NCBI RefSeq assembly: GCF_000293885.2
Contig: NZ_CP010945.1
Span: forward strand, 2,934,001 to 2,998,000
Length of the DNA: 64,000 nucleotides
From: Pseudomonas fluorescens NCIMB 11764
GTDB lineage: Bacteria > Pseudomonadota > Gammaproteobacteria > Pseudomonadales > Pseudomonadaceae
Reading direction: 5' to 3'
How positions within the stretch are numbered: the stretch's first letter is position 1; every line of letters starts with the position of its first letter. Below are positions 9,244-18,247 of the stretch, piece after piece. The notes beneath the pieces are model-generated. The model saw only the letters and a program-made list of their open reading frames with translations. It ran no database searches and had not been told where the DNA came from. A program made the translations under genes and the position numbers.

Positions 9244-10002
9244 TTATTTGTCGCCAGCCTCGCGCCGCAATTTGCCGGGGGAAGCCCCAAACTCTCGCAA
9301 CACTGCCGCTGAAAACGCACTTTGCGAGCTGTAGCCAACCCGGCTGGCAATCTCGCCGATGGGCAATGCCGAATCCCGCAACAGACTCACGGCCATGTGC
9401 AAACGACGACTGCGAATGTAGTCCATCGGCGTCTGCCCGCATTCAGCGACAAACCGCGCATGCAGCCTAGCGCTGGACAACCCGGCGATGCGCGCCAGAT
9501 CAGCGACTTGCAGCGGGTAGGCCGCGTACTGATCGATGTGCGCGTTCAACGCGGCGTAGGGCAGGCGCCGCCCGCCCGTCACGTGTGGCCTGGCATGGTT
9601 GAGGCTGGCCAGCAACAGCACCGCGCCTTGTTGCGCGATCAGCGGGTCGCTGACCTGACTGCCCGCCAGCCAGTTCACCAATTGATTTTGCCCGGCATCC
9701 AGGGGCAGGCGCCCGGCGTTGTCGAGCAAACGGCGGCTGGCATCGGCGTGCTCGCCAAGCGACTGAGCCACCCATTGATCACTGGGCACGTCCAGCACCA
9801 GGCAGCGGCTGCCATTGGCGCTGCCACAGGCATGATGGAAACCGGACGGAACCACCACGAAACTCTGCTGAACCACCTGGCTGCCATGCCCGTCGACCTC
9901 GAAATCCAGCGCGCCCGAGAGCCCGAACACCAGTTGCGCGTGGTCGTGACTGTGGACGATCAGGTCGTGAGTGTATTGGCGCAGCGTGAGGATCGGTCTC
10001 AT
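9244..10002 (-). CDS. AraC-family transcriptional regulator with cupin sensor
   Basis: 252 residues from the ATG at 10002, which has GGGAGA 8 nt upstream; the frame could extend to 10089 but that extension lacks a good ribosome site. The N-terminal cupin has 'HSHDHAQLVFGLSGALDFEVDG' (split over residues ~17-40) and the C-terminal third has two helix-turn-helix motifs: 'VADLARIAGLSSARLHARF' and 'IGEIASRVGYSSQSAFSAA'. It probably regulates the adjacent EamA exporter in response to a small effector; that link is inferred from gene order. Confidence 0.85.
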   Translation of the reverse strand: MRPILTLRQYTHDLIVHSHDHAQLVFGLSGALDFEVDGHGSQVVQQSFVVVPSGFHHACGSANGSRCLVLDVPSDQWVAQSLGEHADASRRLLDNAGRLPLDAGQNQLVNWLAGSQVSDPLIAQQGAVLLLASLNHARPHVTGGRRLPYAALNAHIDQYAAYPLQVADLARIAGLSSARLHARFVAECGQTPMDYIRSRRLHMAVSLLRDSALPIGEIASRVGYSSQSAFSAAVLREFGASPGKLRREAGDK

Positions 10003-10137
10003 CGCAGGTCTCCCGGGTAAGGCCGTCAGTCTACACCGAGGCCGTCCATGCGCGCTGTCACAGGACTGACTTGTCATTGTCATGGGCAATTAACCGGGCC
10101 GGCGCAAGCTTGCAAAAACAATCGCAGAGGGTTGCCC

Positions 10138-10953
10138 ATGACCAGCGCCGAGCTCGCCAAACCCAGTCGTAAGCAACGTGTGCGGACCTTATGGATTTCC
10201 GATGTGCACCTGGGCACCCGGGATTGCCAGGCCGAGCACTTGTCGCAGTTTCTCAAGGGCTACCACGCGGACAAGATCTACCTGGTCGGCGACATTATCG
10301 ATGGCTGGAAACTGCGCAGTGGCATGTACTGGCCGCAAGCGCACACCAACGTGATCCGTCGCCTGTTGACCATGAGCAAGCGCGGCACCGAGGTGATCTA
10401 CGTCACCGGCAACCACGACGAATTCCTGCGCCGTTACTCGAAGCTGATTCTGGGCAACATTCAATTGGTGGATGAAGCGGTGCACGTGACTGCCGATGGC
10501 CGTCATTTGCTGGTGATCCATGGTGACCAGTTTGACGTGATCACCCGTTATCACCGCTGGCTGGCCTTTCTCGGCGACTCGGCCTACGAATTCACCCTGA
10601 CCCTCAACCGTTGGCTCAACCACTGGCGTGCGCGTTATGGCTACGGTTACTGGTCGCTGTCGGCGTACCTCAAGCACAAGGTGAAAACCGCCGTCAGCTT
10701 CATCAGCGACTTCGAAGAAGCCATCGCCCACGAATGCGTCAAACGCGAATTGCACGGGGTGGTGTGCGGGCACATTCACCATGCCGAAATCCGCAAGGTC
10801 GGCGAAGTGGACTACCTCAATTGCGGGGACTGGGTGGAATCGTGCACGGCGCTGATCGAGCATTGGGATGGTTCGATCGAGTTGTTCCGGTTGGCGGATG
10901 CCCAGGCGCGGGAGGCAGAATTGAAGACTAGCAAGGCCGCGGAGCCCGCGTAA
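10138..10953 (+). CDS. LpxH-like UDP-2,3-diacylglucosamine diphosphatase family phosphoesterase
   Basis: 271 residues of a calcineurin-like metallophosphoesterase. The metal ligands are visible in order: 'SDVHLG' (D-x-H), 'VGDIIDGWKL' (GD..D), 'GNHDE' and the late 'IHGDQFD' and 'CGHIHHAEIR'. Members of this branch are named after LpxH, which cleaves UDP-2,3-diacylglucosamine in lipid A synthesis; this copy is longer than E. coli LpxH (about 240 residues) and may be a paralogue with another substrate. The ATG at 10138 follows CAGAGGG; an upstream ATG at 10048 is less plausible. Confidence 0.8.
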   Translation: MTSAELAKPSRKQRVRTLWISDVHLGTRDCQAEHLSQFLKGYHADKIYLVGDIIDGWKLRSGMYWPQAHTNVIRRLLTMSKRGTEVIYVTGNHDEFLRRYSKLILGNIQLVDEAVHVTADGRHLLVIHGDQFDVITRYHRWLAFLGDSAYEFTLTLNRWLNHWRARYGYGYWSLSAYLKHKVKTAVSFISDFEEAIAHECVKRELHGVVCGHIHHAEIRKVGEVDYLNCGDWVESCTALIEHWDGSIELFRLADAQAREAELKTSKAAEPA

Positions 10954-10956
10954 AAA

Positions 10957-11037
10957 ATCAAAACATCGCAGCCTTCGGCAGCTCCAACATGGAAATGTGG
11001 CCCTCTGTAGGAGCTGCCGAAGGCTGCGATCTTTGAT
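10957..11037. repeat. REP-type inverted repeat
   Basis: Arms at 10957-10985 and 11010-11037 are reverse complements over the core 'tcgcagccttcggcagctcc', with minor differences at the ends and a 24-bp loop. This core ('ggagctgccgaaggctgcga') is a different REP family from the elements at 3060 and 17452. Lying between convergent genes, it may also act as a transcription end. Confidence 0.85.
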
Positions 11038-11038
11038 C

Positions 11039-11629
11039 TTAGGCCGGCATATGCTCTTCCATCGCCGCCTTGTAAATTGAATGTTTGGGCTGGGCAAACA
11101 ACCGCTCCATCATCGGCTCGAAGAAACTCAGCGGCAGCGTGTCGTAATCCGGATCAAACGCCGCCGCATCGTACTTCGCGCAGAATTCGATGGTCGCCTG
11201 ATACTGCGGATGTCCGCTGAACTGCTCGCGCAGATGTCGATCCATGCCCAAGTGATGGAAGAAGTAGTAGCCCTGGAAGATCCCGTGTTTCTCCACCATC
11301 CACAGATTCTCGGCGCTGACGAAGGGCTTGAGGATCGCCGCTGCGATGTCTGGATGGTTGTAGGAGCCCAAGGTGTCGCCGATGTCGTGAAGCAGGGCGC
11401 ACACCACGTACTCTTCGTCGCGGCCATCGCGCCAGGCACGGCTGGCGGTTTGCAGCGAATGGGTCAGACGATCCACCGGGAAGCCGCCAAAATCACCCTC
11501 AAGCAGTTTCAGGTGCGCCACAATCCGTGTCGGCAATTGTCTCGCATAGGCACTGAAGTCGGCGGCGATGATCGCCCAGTCCTCCTGCGTACCGTCCTGC
11601 ATGTGGGTGAAACGGGCATTGGCATTCAT
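11039..11629 (-). CDS. HD-domain protein (PhnZ-like oxygenase/hydrolase fold)
   Basis: 196 residues. The HD signature 'CALLHDIGDTLGSYNHPDIAA' lies in the middle (H-D pair), with further candidate ligands 'H' in 'SLQTASRAWRDG..EEYVV' and 'EKHGIFQGYYFFHHLG', a pattern like that of the mixed-valent di-iron HD proteins related to PhnZ and inositol oxygenase rather than nucleotide phosphohydrolases. The substrate is not evident and the neighbours give no pathway. Confidence 0.75.
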   Translation of the reverse strand: MNANARFTHMQDGTQEDWAIIAADFSAYARQLPTRIVAHLKLLEGDFGGFPVDRLTHSLQTASRAWRDGRDEEYVVCALLHDIGDTLGSYNHPDIAAAILKPFVSAENLWMVEKHGIFQGYYFFHHLGMDRHLREQFSGHPQYQATIEFCAKYDAAAFDPDYDTLPLSFFEPMMERLFAQPKHSIYKAAMEEHMPA

Positions 11630-11728
11630 CGGCTATCCTCTTGTTCTTGTCGAAAGGGATTTTTCCAGTGTAGGACCTGTGACCATCAGCACACTGACTG
11701 CGCAGGACGCATTGCTGGCCAATCGGGC

Positions 11729-12040
11729 CTAGAACGGCACGCGGCCCAGAATCATGTCGCGGTACATGACGAAGTCGCCAAGCAGGCTGTAAAGCGGATG
11801 TTGAAAAGTCGCAGGACGGTTCTTTTCAAAGAAGAAATGCCCGACCCAGGCGAAGCTGTAGCCGGCCAGCGGAACGGCCAGCAACAACAGCCAGGCGCCT
11901 TTGCCGATGGTCAGGGCCAGAATGAAAATAACCAGTGTCGTGCCGATGAAGTGCAATCGTCGGCAGGTACTGTTGCTGTGTTCACTCAGGTAATACGGGT
12001 AAAACTCGGCGAAGCTATTGAAACGTTTGAAGTTTTCCAC
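11729..12040 (-). CDS. DUF962 / Mpo1-like membrane protein
   Basis: 103 residues from a GTG start (VENFKRFNSFAEFYPYYLSEHS), the usual family N-terminus. The frame is open to 12121, which would add 27 residues without homology to family patterns I know. Visible family features are 'H.....R..HFIGT', two hydrophobic helices (about residues 35-75), and 'GHFFFEKNRPATFQHPLYSLLGDF' (split). The yeast relative Mpo1 is an iron-dependent dioxygenase in 2-hydroxy fatty-acid alpha-oxidation; the conserved His residues are kept here, but activity is inference. Confidence 0.75.
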   Translation of the reverse strand: MENFKRFNSFAEFYPYYLSEHSNSTCRRLHFIGTTLVIFILALTIGKGAWLLLLAVPLAGYSFAWVGHFFFEKNRPATFQHPLYSLLGDFVMYRDMILGRVPF

Positions 12041-12200
12041 GACTGCGATCTCTGTGGTTATTGTTCTGATTGCAAGTTGTTCTGCGGGTAGCTTATTTGA
12101 GTCTAGAGTGATCATTGGCATCAGCCAGTGACAATGGGCGCCACTTTAGTATCCTTCGGAAATTGGCCGTAGCATGCGGCTCACCATGTAAGTAAACGCC

Positions 12201-13262
12201 ATGAGCGAAAGAACGACTTCTGCAAGCTGGGCGATGGGGATTGTCAAAGCACTGGAAATGGACGGCCTGGATTGCCGGGTTCTGTTCAAACAGCTGGGGC
12301 TCGACTACGCGTCACTGGACGATCCGGATGCACGCTTCCCGCAAGATTCCATGACACGACTGTGGCAGCGCGCCGTCGAGCTGTCCGGCAACCCGGCGAT
12401 CGGCCTGAACATGGGCAAGGTGGTACGACCGGCCTCCTTCCATGTGGCCGGTTATGCCTTGATGTCCAGTCAGACCCTGGCCGAAGGCTTTCAACGGCTG
12501 GTGCGTTATCAGCGGATCATCGCCGAAAGTGCCGACCTGAGTTTCCGTCTGCTGGACGAGGGTTATGCGCTGATTCTGACGGTCCACGGCGACCACCTGC
12601 CACCGACCCGACAAAGTGCCGAAGCCTCGCTGGCCTGCGCGCTCGCATTGTGCGGCTGGCTGACCGGGCGCACCCTGCAACCGCGCAAGGTGCTGGTGCA
12701 GGGCGAACAGCCCGCCGATCTTGAACCTTATAAACAAGCCTTCCATGCGCCGTTGGTGTTCAACGCGCCCTATGACGCGCTGATCTTCGAACGCGCCGAC
12801 ATGGAAGCACCGTTGCCGACCGCCAACGAGGCCATGGCGCTGCTGCATGACCGCTTTGCCGGCGAATACCTGGCGCGGTTTTCCGAAAGCCGCGTGACCC
12901 ACAAGGCGCGGCAGGTGTTGTGCCGCTTGCTGCCCCAGGGCGAACCCAAGCGCGATACCGTGGCGCAAACGCTGCACCTGTCACAACGGACGTTACAGCG
13001 GCGCTTGCAGGAAGAGGGCACGAGTTTTCAGACGTTGCTCGATGACACCCGGCGCGAACTGGCCGAGCAATACCTCGCGCAGCCCACCATGACCCTGCTG
13101 GAAATTGCCTACCTGTTGGGGTTCGCCGATCCGAGCAACTTCTTCCGCGCCTTCCGACGCTGGTTCGACGCCACGCCCGGCGAGTACCGGGTGCGGCTGA
13201 TGGAAGCGCCGAATCGGGTCAGTGACGCCAGAACGCCGGAATACACAGAACGAACACCGTGA
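12201..13262 (+). CDS. AraC-family regulator, OruR/ArgR-like with N-terminal ligand domain
   Basis: 353 residues. The N-terminal ~200 residues match the 'arabinose-binding domain of AraC transcription regulator, N-term' class ('GNPAIGLNMGKVVRPASFHVAGYALMSS' region, split over ~70-97). The C-terminal DNA-binding domain has 'VAQTLHLSQRTLQRRLQEEG' and 'LLEIAYLLGFADPSNFFRAFRRW'. Its 3' end overlaps the convergent trkH gene by 44 bp. Regulators of this type often control lipid, amino-acid or quaternary-amine catabolism; no candidate target is adjacent. Confidence 0.85.
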   Translation: MSERTTSASWAMGIVKALEMDGLDCRVLFKQLGLDYASLDDPDARFPQDSMTRLWQRAVELSGNPAIGLNMGKVVRPASFHVAGYALMSSQTLAEGFQRLVRYQRIIAESADLSFRLLDEGYALILTVHGDHLPPTRQSAEASLACALALCGWLTGRTLQPRKVLVQGEQPADLEPYKQAFHAPLVFNAPYDALIFERADMEAPLPTANEAMALLHDRFAGEYLARFSESRVTHKARQVLCRLLPQGEPKRDTVAQTLHLSQRTLQRRLQEEGTSFQTLLDDTRRELAEQYLAQPTMTLLEIAYLLGFADPSNFFRAFRRWFDATPGEYRVRLMEAPNRVSDARTPEYTERTP

Positions 13263-14673
13263 TGATCTCGAGTCGGCCGAGCAGCATGCCGAACGAGAGA
13301 ATCCATTTGGCGGCATCCGGCAGCGTGGCGAAGTTGCCCGCCGGGCCGATGGTCTCGCCGAGACCCGGCCCGACGCCCGACACGGTACTGGCCGCGCCGG
13401 TCAGGGCGGTCATCCAGTCGACGCCGAGCAGCGACAGCAGCAAGGCGATCACGCAGATGGTGATGGCGAAGAAGAACGAGAACGTCAGGATCGAACGCAC
13501 GATCTCTTCGTCGAGCCGGTGGCCGTTGTACTTCTGCTTGATCACCGCGCGGGGGTGAATCAGCTGGTTAAGGTTGGCCTTGAGCAGTATGTAGGCAACC
13601 TGGAAGCGGAAGATCTTGATCCCGCCCGCAGTCGATCCCGAGCAACCGCCGACAAACCCCAGATAGAAGAACAGCATCAGCGAGAAATTGCCCCAGAGGC
13701 TGTAGTCCCCTAATGCAAATCCTGTCGTCGTCACCACCGATGTAACGTTCAGCGCCACATGCCGCAGCGCGTCCAGCCAATGCAGCTGGGTGGTCCACCA
13801 GTACCAGGTGCCGAGCACCAGCCACGTCACCAGTAACATGCCGAGCAAGCCTTGAACCTGCTGATCCTTGATGAGGGCCCGGCGGTTACCGCGCAAGGTG
13901 GCCACGTACAGCGTGAACGGCAGACTGCCGAGAATCATGATGACGACCGCCACCCAGTGCACCGCCGGTTGCGTCCACTTGGCCAGGGACTGGTCGGAGG
14001 TGGAGAAACCGCCGGTGGAAATTGCCGACATCGCGTGGTTGATCGCGTCGAACGGGCTCATTCCCGCCCACCAGAACGCCAGGCTGCCGAAAATGGTGAT
14101 GCCGACGTAGGCCGCTACGATCAACCGCGCCACCATGTGCGAACGGGGCATGACTTTTTCGGAGCGGTCCGACGACTCGGTCTGAAACAGGCGCATGCCA
14201 CCAATGCGCAGCAATGGCAGAATCGCGACCGCCATGCCGATGAAGCCGATGCCACCGATCCAGTGCAGCAATGAGCGCCACATCAGGATGCCGGGGGACA
14301 TGTCATCCAGATGATTGAGCACCGTTGACCCGGTGGCGGTAATGCCGGACATGCTTTCGAAGAACGAGTCGGTGTAGCTGATGTGCTGGGTCAACAGGAA
14401 CGGCAGTGCGGCGAAGATGCACACCACCAGCCAGCTGCTGACGGTCAGCAGGTACATGTCTCGCGGACGCAGGTGCACGTGCTCGGGACGACCGGGAATG
14501 ACCAGCGCGAGGCCGGCGACAAAGGTGATCATGCTGGCCCAGAGGAACGACGGCAGGTCGCCGGTGCGCTCGAAAATCACCAGGGTGGCCATGGGCACGA
14601 CCATGGCGATCGCCAGCGTGATCAGGAAGAGGCCGATGATGAAACCAATGAGACGTAAGGTCGGCAACGCCAT
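13219..14673 (-). CDS. trkH: Potassium uptake protein TrkH
   Basis: 484 residues, the normal length for TrkH. Repeated membrane-pore-membrane units carry the potassium filter loops, e.g. 'SGITATGSTVL', 'STGGFSTSD', 'TTTGFALGD', and 'TVSGVGPGLG'. It is the channel-like subunit of the constitutive Trk K+ system and works with the cytoplasmic NAD-binding TrkA, not encoded here. The start at 14673 (MALPTLRLIGFI) is chosen over 14742 because it opens directly before the first membrane helix and gives the family length. Confidence 0.93.
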   Translation of the reverse strand: MALPTLRLIGFIIGLFLITLAIAMVVPMATLVIFERTGDLPSFLWASMITFVAGLALVIPGRPEHVHLRPRDMYLLTVSSWLVVCIFAALPFLLTQHISYTDSFFESMSGITATGSTVLNHLDDMSPGILMWRSLLHWIGGIGFIGMAVAILPLLRIGGMRLFQTESSDRSEKVMPRSHMVARLIVAAYVGITIFGSLAFWWAGMSPFDAINHAMSAISTGGFSTSDQSLAKWTQPAVHWVAVVIMILGSLPFTLYVATLRGNRRALIKDQQVQGLLGMLLVTWLVLGTWYWWTTQLHWLDALRHVALNVTSVVTTTGFALGDYSLWGNFSLMLFFYLGFVGGCSGSTAGGIKIFRFQVAYILLKANLNQLIHPRAVIKQKYNGHRLDEEIVRSILTFSFFFAITICVIALLLSLLGVDWMTALTGAASTVSGVGPGLGETIGPAGNFATLPDAAKWILSFGMLLGRLEIITVFVLCIPAFWRH

Positions 14674-14795
14674 GAAGTCCGCTCGGGCTGAAAGTAGGAA
14701 GGGCGCCATTCTACCCGTGGGGCAGGGCATGTAAACCGGCATCCCCGAGGCACTTGCAGCTAGAATAGCCAGACATTTTTTTCAGGAGGTGGCCG

Positions 14796-15362
14796 ATGCA
14801 GGCTCTCGACGCTTTGCTCAACCGTGTTTCCGTTCCACGACTGGTCGACCCGGCCCCCAGCGCCGAGCAGCGCGAAGTGCTGTTTGGTGCCGCGATGCGT
14901 GCACCTGACCACGGCCATTTGCAGCCTTGGCGCTTCCTGACAGTCGAAGGCGCAGCGCGTGAGCAGATGGGCGAGTTGCTGGCCGAAGCTGCAAAACTGC
15001 AGGACGGCGATGTGTCCGAAGCTGCGCTGGACAAGGCGCGCAACGGCCCGCTGCGCGCACCGCTGGTGATCGTGGTGATCGCGCGGGTGCAGGATCACGT
15101 CAAATACCCGAAGTCCGAGCAACTGCTGGCGGCTGGCTGCGCAGCGCACGGGATTTTGCTGGCGGCGTATGCGCAAGGGATTGGCGCGGTGTGGCGCACC
15201 GGTGATCTGGCGTATTCGGCGCATGTGGCCCAAGGGTTGGGATTGGCGGAAGGGGAAGAGGTGATTGCGTTTCTTTACCTGGGCACGCCGCAGAAAGAAC
15301 CGCGCGTTGCGGAAAAAGCAGACCTCACCGAGTTCGTCAGCGCCTGGCCCGGCAAGGCCTGA
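14796..15362 (+). CDS. YdjA-like nitroreductase
   Basis: 188 residues with the FMN-binding nitroreductase fold; the N-terminal 'RAPDHGHLQPWRFLTVEG' and 'GIGAVWRTGDLAYSAHVAQGLGL' blocks are characteristic of the YdjA subgroup, the smallest nitroreductases. Likely a homodimeric NAD(P)H-dependent oxidoreductase of unknown natural substrate. A strong AGGAGG ribosome site lies 7 nt upstream. Confidence 0.9.
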   Translation: MQALDALLNRVSVPRLVDPAPSAEQREVLFGAAMRAPDHGHLQPWRFLTVEGAAREQMGELLAEAAKLQDGDVSEAALDKARNGPLRAPLVIVVIARVQDHVKYPKSEQLLAAGCAAHGILLAAYAQGIGAVWRTGDLAYSAHVAQGLGLAEGEEVIAFLYLGTPQKEPRVAEKADLTEFVSAWPGKA

Positions 15363-15376
15363 CACCACCGATCAAA

Positions 15377-15400
15377 TGTGGGAGTGGGCTTACTCCCACA
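15377..15400. repeat. Single REP-like hairpin between convergent genes
   Basis: A 9-bp perfect stem (tgtgggagt/actcccaca) around gggctt, followed by aggggatc. It belongs to a 'gtgggagtgggcttactcccac' REP variant and lies between the nitroreductase and the sensor kinase gene. Confidence 0.75.
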
Positions 15401-15405
15401 GGGGA

Positions 15406-16746
15406 TCAGGGTTGGACGATGATTCCCGGCACCAACGGCAATTCCAGGCTGGCGATGAATCCGCCATCCGGATGATTGGCCAGCACCAGACTTCCGCCAT
15501 GCCGCTCCGCCGCTCGGCGCGCAATGGCCAACCCCAGACCGTGCCCTGCCGCCGTCTGCCCCGGAGCTCGATAAAACGGCTCACCCAACTGGCTCAAATG
15601 CTCGGCATCCACGCCGGGCCCGTGGTCGCGCACACTCACTACAATCCGCTCACCTTGCCGCACCGCCTGCATCTCGATCGGTCGCCCCACCGGGTTGAAG
15701 CGCTGAGCGTTGCGTAGCAGGTTGTCCACGGCGCGCTCGATCATCGTCGGCCAGCCTTTGAGGTTCAATTGCGGTTCGGCGTCGAGGCGAACGGTCTGTT
15801 CCGGCGAACCCAATTGCGCATCCTTTTGCAGCGTATTGAGCAGCGCATTCAGATCGACATCTTCAGCACTGGCGTTATCGGCATCGACCCGCGCCAGCAC
15901 CAGAATCTCACTGATCAGCGCTTCGAGCCGGTCGCACTCGCGGGTCAGGCGCGGCGAGAGTTTTTCGCGCTCCTCGGGGCTGGCCCGTTCCGCCAGTGCC
16001 AGTGCAATGCGCAGCCGGGCGAGGGGCGAACGCAATTCGTGGGACACATCACGCAGCAGTTGCCGCTGACTGCTGATCAGGCTTTGCAGGCGTGCGCCCA
16101 TGCGGTTGAAGTCGTTGGCCAGCACGCCGAACTCGTCGCGACGGTTGGCCAGTTTCACCAGGCTGTTTTGCTGGTACGTGGTTTGCCCCAGATCATGCAC
16201 CGCGCCCCGCAGGCGGCTAAGCGGGCGGGTGATGGACAGGGTCACGAACAGGCTGAACAGGGTCAGCACCACCAGCGCGATACCCAGCGCACTCAGTGGC
16301 CAGAGCAGGCTTTCGCGGTGCCATGCGTCCAGCTCGGGGTGCGGAATGCGGTAGATCAGCAGGTAGGTATCGCCGGTTTTGGCGCTGGTGTATTCATCGG
16401 TCAGACGGCGCCAGGGCAGGCGCCGGTCATCGTTGTTCTGTCGCGCTTCGAAGGCCGCCGCGCGACGAGGGAAGGTGCCGCGAACGACTGGATCACCGCT
16501 CTCGTTAAGCACCTGAACGTCGATGTGATACTGGCGTTTGCGCTGTTCCAGAATGTCTTGGGCGGCTTCTTCGCCTTGTGCTTCGTAGGTTTGCGTCCAC
16601 TGCTCGGCCAGAGTGTTCAGGCCCGGGTGGCGGCTGAGAATCCACGCATCCTGGTTGAGCATGTGCCCGAGCAGAATGGAAAGCCCTGCCACCAGAGCGA
16701 TAGCCAGCCAGAAGCTGGCCAGGATACGCCAGAACAATGAACGCAC
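15406..16746 (-). CDS. cpxA: CpxA-like two-component sensor histidine kinase
   Basis: 446 residues from a GTG start with GAGGA 6 nt upstream. Order of domains: transmembrane helix (~8-30), periplasmic sensor of about 130 residues, second helix (~155-180), HAMP, the H-box 'QRQLLRDVSHELRSPLARLR' with the phospho-acceptor His, and the ATPase boxes 'VDNLLRNAQRFNP' (N), 'VRDHGPGVDAE' (G1) and 'GHGLGLAIARR' (G2). It senses envelope stress and phosphorylates the CpxR-like regulator 0.8 kb upstream in the same direction. The name follows the CpxRA-type locus organisation known in Pseudomonas. Confidence 0.85.
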   Translation of the reverse strand: MRSLFWRILASFWLAIALVAGLSILLGHMLNQDAWILSRHPGLNTLAEQWTQTYEAQGEEAAQDILEQRKRQYHIDVQVLNESGDPVVRGTFPRRAAAFEARQNNDDRRLPWRRLTDEYTSAKTGDTYLLIYRIPHPELDAWHRESLLWPLSALGIALVVLTLFSLFVTLSITRPLSRLRGAVHDLGQTTYQQNSLVKLANRRDEFGVLANDFNRMGARLQSLISSQRQLLRDVSHELRSPLARLRIALALAERASPEEREKLSPRLTRECDRLEALISEILVLARVDADNASAEDVDLNALLNTLQKDAQLGSPEQTVRLDAEPQLNLKGWPTMIERAVDNLLRNAQRFNPVGRPIEMQAVRQGERIVVSVRDHGPGVDAEHLSQLGEPFYRAPGQTAAGHGLGLAIARRAAERHGGSLVLANHPDGGFIASLELPLVPGIIVQP

Positions 16747-16823
16747 AGAAAGTCCTCGAACAAACACAATCCCATGTGGGAGAGAGCCACAGAGGCTCGC
16801 TTCTACATTGAATTGAGGGGGCA

Positions 16824-16850
16824 GACCCAACGGGGTTCAGCCGTTGGGTC
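16824..16850. other. Strong hairpin between spy/cpxP-like gene and cpxA
   Basis: Ten perfect base pairs (gacccaacgg/ccgttgggtc) around ggttcag, 14 bp after the stop of the Spy-like gene. There is no T-run, so it is more likely an mRNA stability or partial attenuation element lowering sensor expression than a full terminator. Confidence 0.5.
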
Positions 16851-16863
16851 CAGGGTTAGCGCA

Positions 16864-17313
16864 TTATTGCGCTTTTTGCGGTTGTTGCGCTTTCCACGCC
16901 TTGAACTCGGCCCATTCGGCGCGGCGCTCGGCCTGTTTTTTCTGGATCTCGTCGAATTGCTTCTGTTGATCCGGTTTCAGCAGGGCGCGCACATCGGCCT
17001 CGGCTTTCTTGTGGTTGGCGGCCATCTCGTCCTTCATGGCTTTCTGGTCGGCTGGCGAGAGTTTTTCCAGGTACTTGTCGACCACTTGCTTACGCTCGTG
17101 CATCTGCTCGCCCATGATCTTGCGGATCTGCTCGCGCTGTTCGCGGCTCAGGTCCAGTTGGCTGTACGGGCCTTTGCCGTGCATGCCGTGCATCTGGCCG
17201 CCGTGGCGCGAGCCGTCCATCGGACCACCCATCGGGCCGGCACCTTCAGGCATGGCCATGGCAACGGTCGGCAGGGCGGCGGCGAACATCAGAGCGATAA
17301 GAGTCTTGCGCAT
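16864..17313 (-). CDS. Spy/CpxP-family periplasmic chaperone-like protein
   Basis: 149 residues with a Sec signal peptide (cleavage after ...AMA, ~residue 20), a Gly/Met/His-rich linker and a long basic/acidic helical part with 'LDLSREQREQIRKIMGEQ' and 'LLKPDQQKQFDEIQKK', the two LTxxQ-like motifs of the Spy/CpxP cradle fold. CpxP dampens CpxA, and Spy is a chaperone; both fit the position between the regulator and sensor genes. The Met/His-rich linker (HGGQMHGMHGKG) could bind metal ions. Confidence 0.85.
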   Translation of the reverse strand: MRKTLIALMFAAALPTVAMAMPEGAGPMGGPMDGSRHGGQMHGMHGKGPYSQLDLSREQREQIRKIMGEQMHERKQVVDKYLEKLSPADQKAMKDEMAANHKKAEADVRALLKPDQQKQFDEIQKKQAERRAEWAEFKAWKAQQPQKAQ

Positions 17314-17451
17314 GGTGAATCTCCTTGTCTCGTTCCCGGTACGTTCCGGATGAGTTCAGATTACGGAGATCAAGGTCAGCGGCGGTCAGCGGAGCGTAAA
17401 GCTTGGGTAAAGACGATTTCTCGCCGACCTGACAAATTTAGCTGGCAGTGG

Positions 17452-17547
17452 CCTGTGGCGAGGGAGCTTGCTCCCGCTGGACTGCGCAGCAGGCCTTCTT
17501 TTGAGGCCGCTTCGCAGCCCAGCGGGAGCAAGCTCCCTCGCCACAGG
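17452..17547. repeat. REPIN: paired inverted REP elements
   Basis: Arms at 17452-17480 and 17519-17547 are exact reverse complements (core 'gtggcgagggagcttgctcc'), with partly complementary inner sequence. It lies inside the cpxR-spy-cpxA gene row and could uncouple expression of cpxR from the genes behind it. Confidence 0.9.
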
Positions 17548-17562
17548 TTGCTGTTGTCCGGT

Positions 17563-18240
17563 TTACAGACTGTAGTAATAACCACGGCTGCGCAGGGCGA
17601 CGATACGCGGGCGGCCGTCGGGGTGGGGGCCGATCTTTTTGCGCAGGTTGCTGACGTGCATGTCCAGGCTGCGGTCGTACAGGGTCAGTTTGCGGCCGAG
17701 GGCGATTTGCGCCAGTTCCTGTTTGTCCAGCGGCTCGCCGGGTTGCTTGAGCAAGGCTTCGAGCAGACGGCTTTCGGACACCGTGAGGGTGAATTCCTGT
17801 TCATCGATGCTGACCACGCCGCGCACCGGGCTGAAACACAGATCGCCCAGTTCGAGCTGGCTGGACACCGCCGTCGGATGACTGCGGCGCAATACTGCGC
17901 GCAGGCGGGCGGTCAGCTCTCGCGGGTCGCACGGCTTGGCCAGGTAATCGTCGGCGCCCAGTTCCAGGCCGAGGATGCGATCCAGCGGCTCGCCGCGGGC
18001 CGATAGCATCAGCACCGGCAAATCCGGGTGATCGCTGCGCAATTGCTTGAGCAATTCCAGACCGCTGCCGTCCGGCAGCATGACGTCCAGCACCACGGCG
18101 GCCGGGGAGGTTTCGGCCAGCGCGCGACGGGCGCTCTGGCCGTCGTGGCACGCACGGACCTGGAAGCCTTCCTGGCTCAGCCAACTGACCAGCAGCTCGC
18201 ACAGCTCCTGATCATCATCAATTAATAACAGCTCGCTCAT
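17563..18240 (-). CDS. cpxR: CpxR-like OmpR-family response regulator
   Basis: 225 residues. The receiver domain has the acidic pair 'DDD' (residues 7-9), the phospho-acceptor Asp in 'VVLDVMLPDGSG' and Lys in 'YLAKPCDPRELTARL'. The C-terminal winged helix ends '...NLRKKIGPHPDGRPRIVALRSRGYYY', typical of the OmpR group. In Pseudomonas, CpxR-type regulators respond to envelope stress and can activate RND efflux genes. Its partner is the CpxA-like kinase; the Spy-like gene lies between them. Confidence 0.88.
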   Translation of the reverse strand: MSELLLIDDDQELCELLVSWLSQEGFQVRACHDGQSARRALAETSPAAVVLDVMLPDGSGLELLKQLRSDHPDLPVLMLSARGEPLDRILGLELGADDYLAKPCDPRELTARLRAVLRRSHPTAVSSQLELGDLCFSPVRGVVSIDEQEFTLTVSESRLLEALLKQPGEPLDKQELAQIALGRKLTLYDRSLDMHVSNLRKKIGPHPDGRPRIVALRSRGYYYSL

Positions 18241-18247
18241 GACTCAC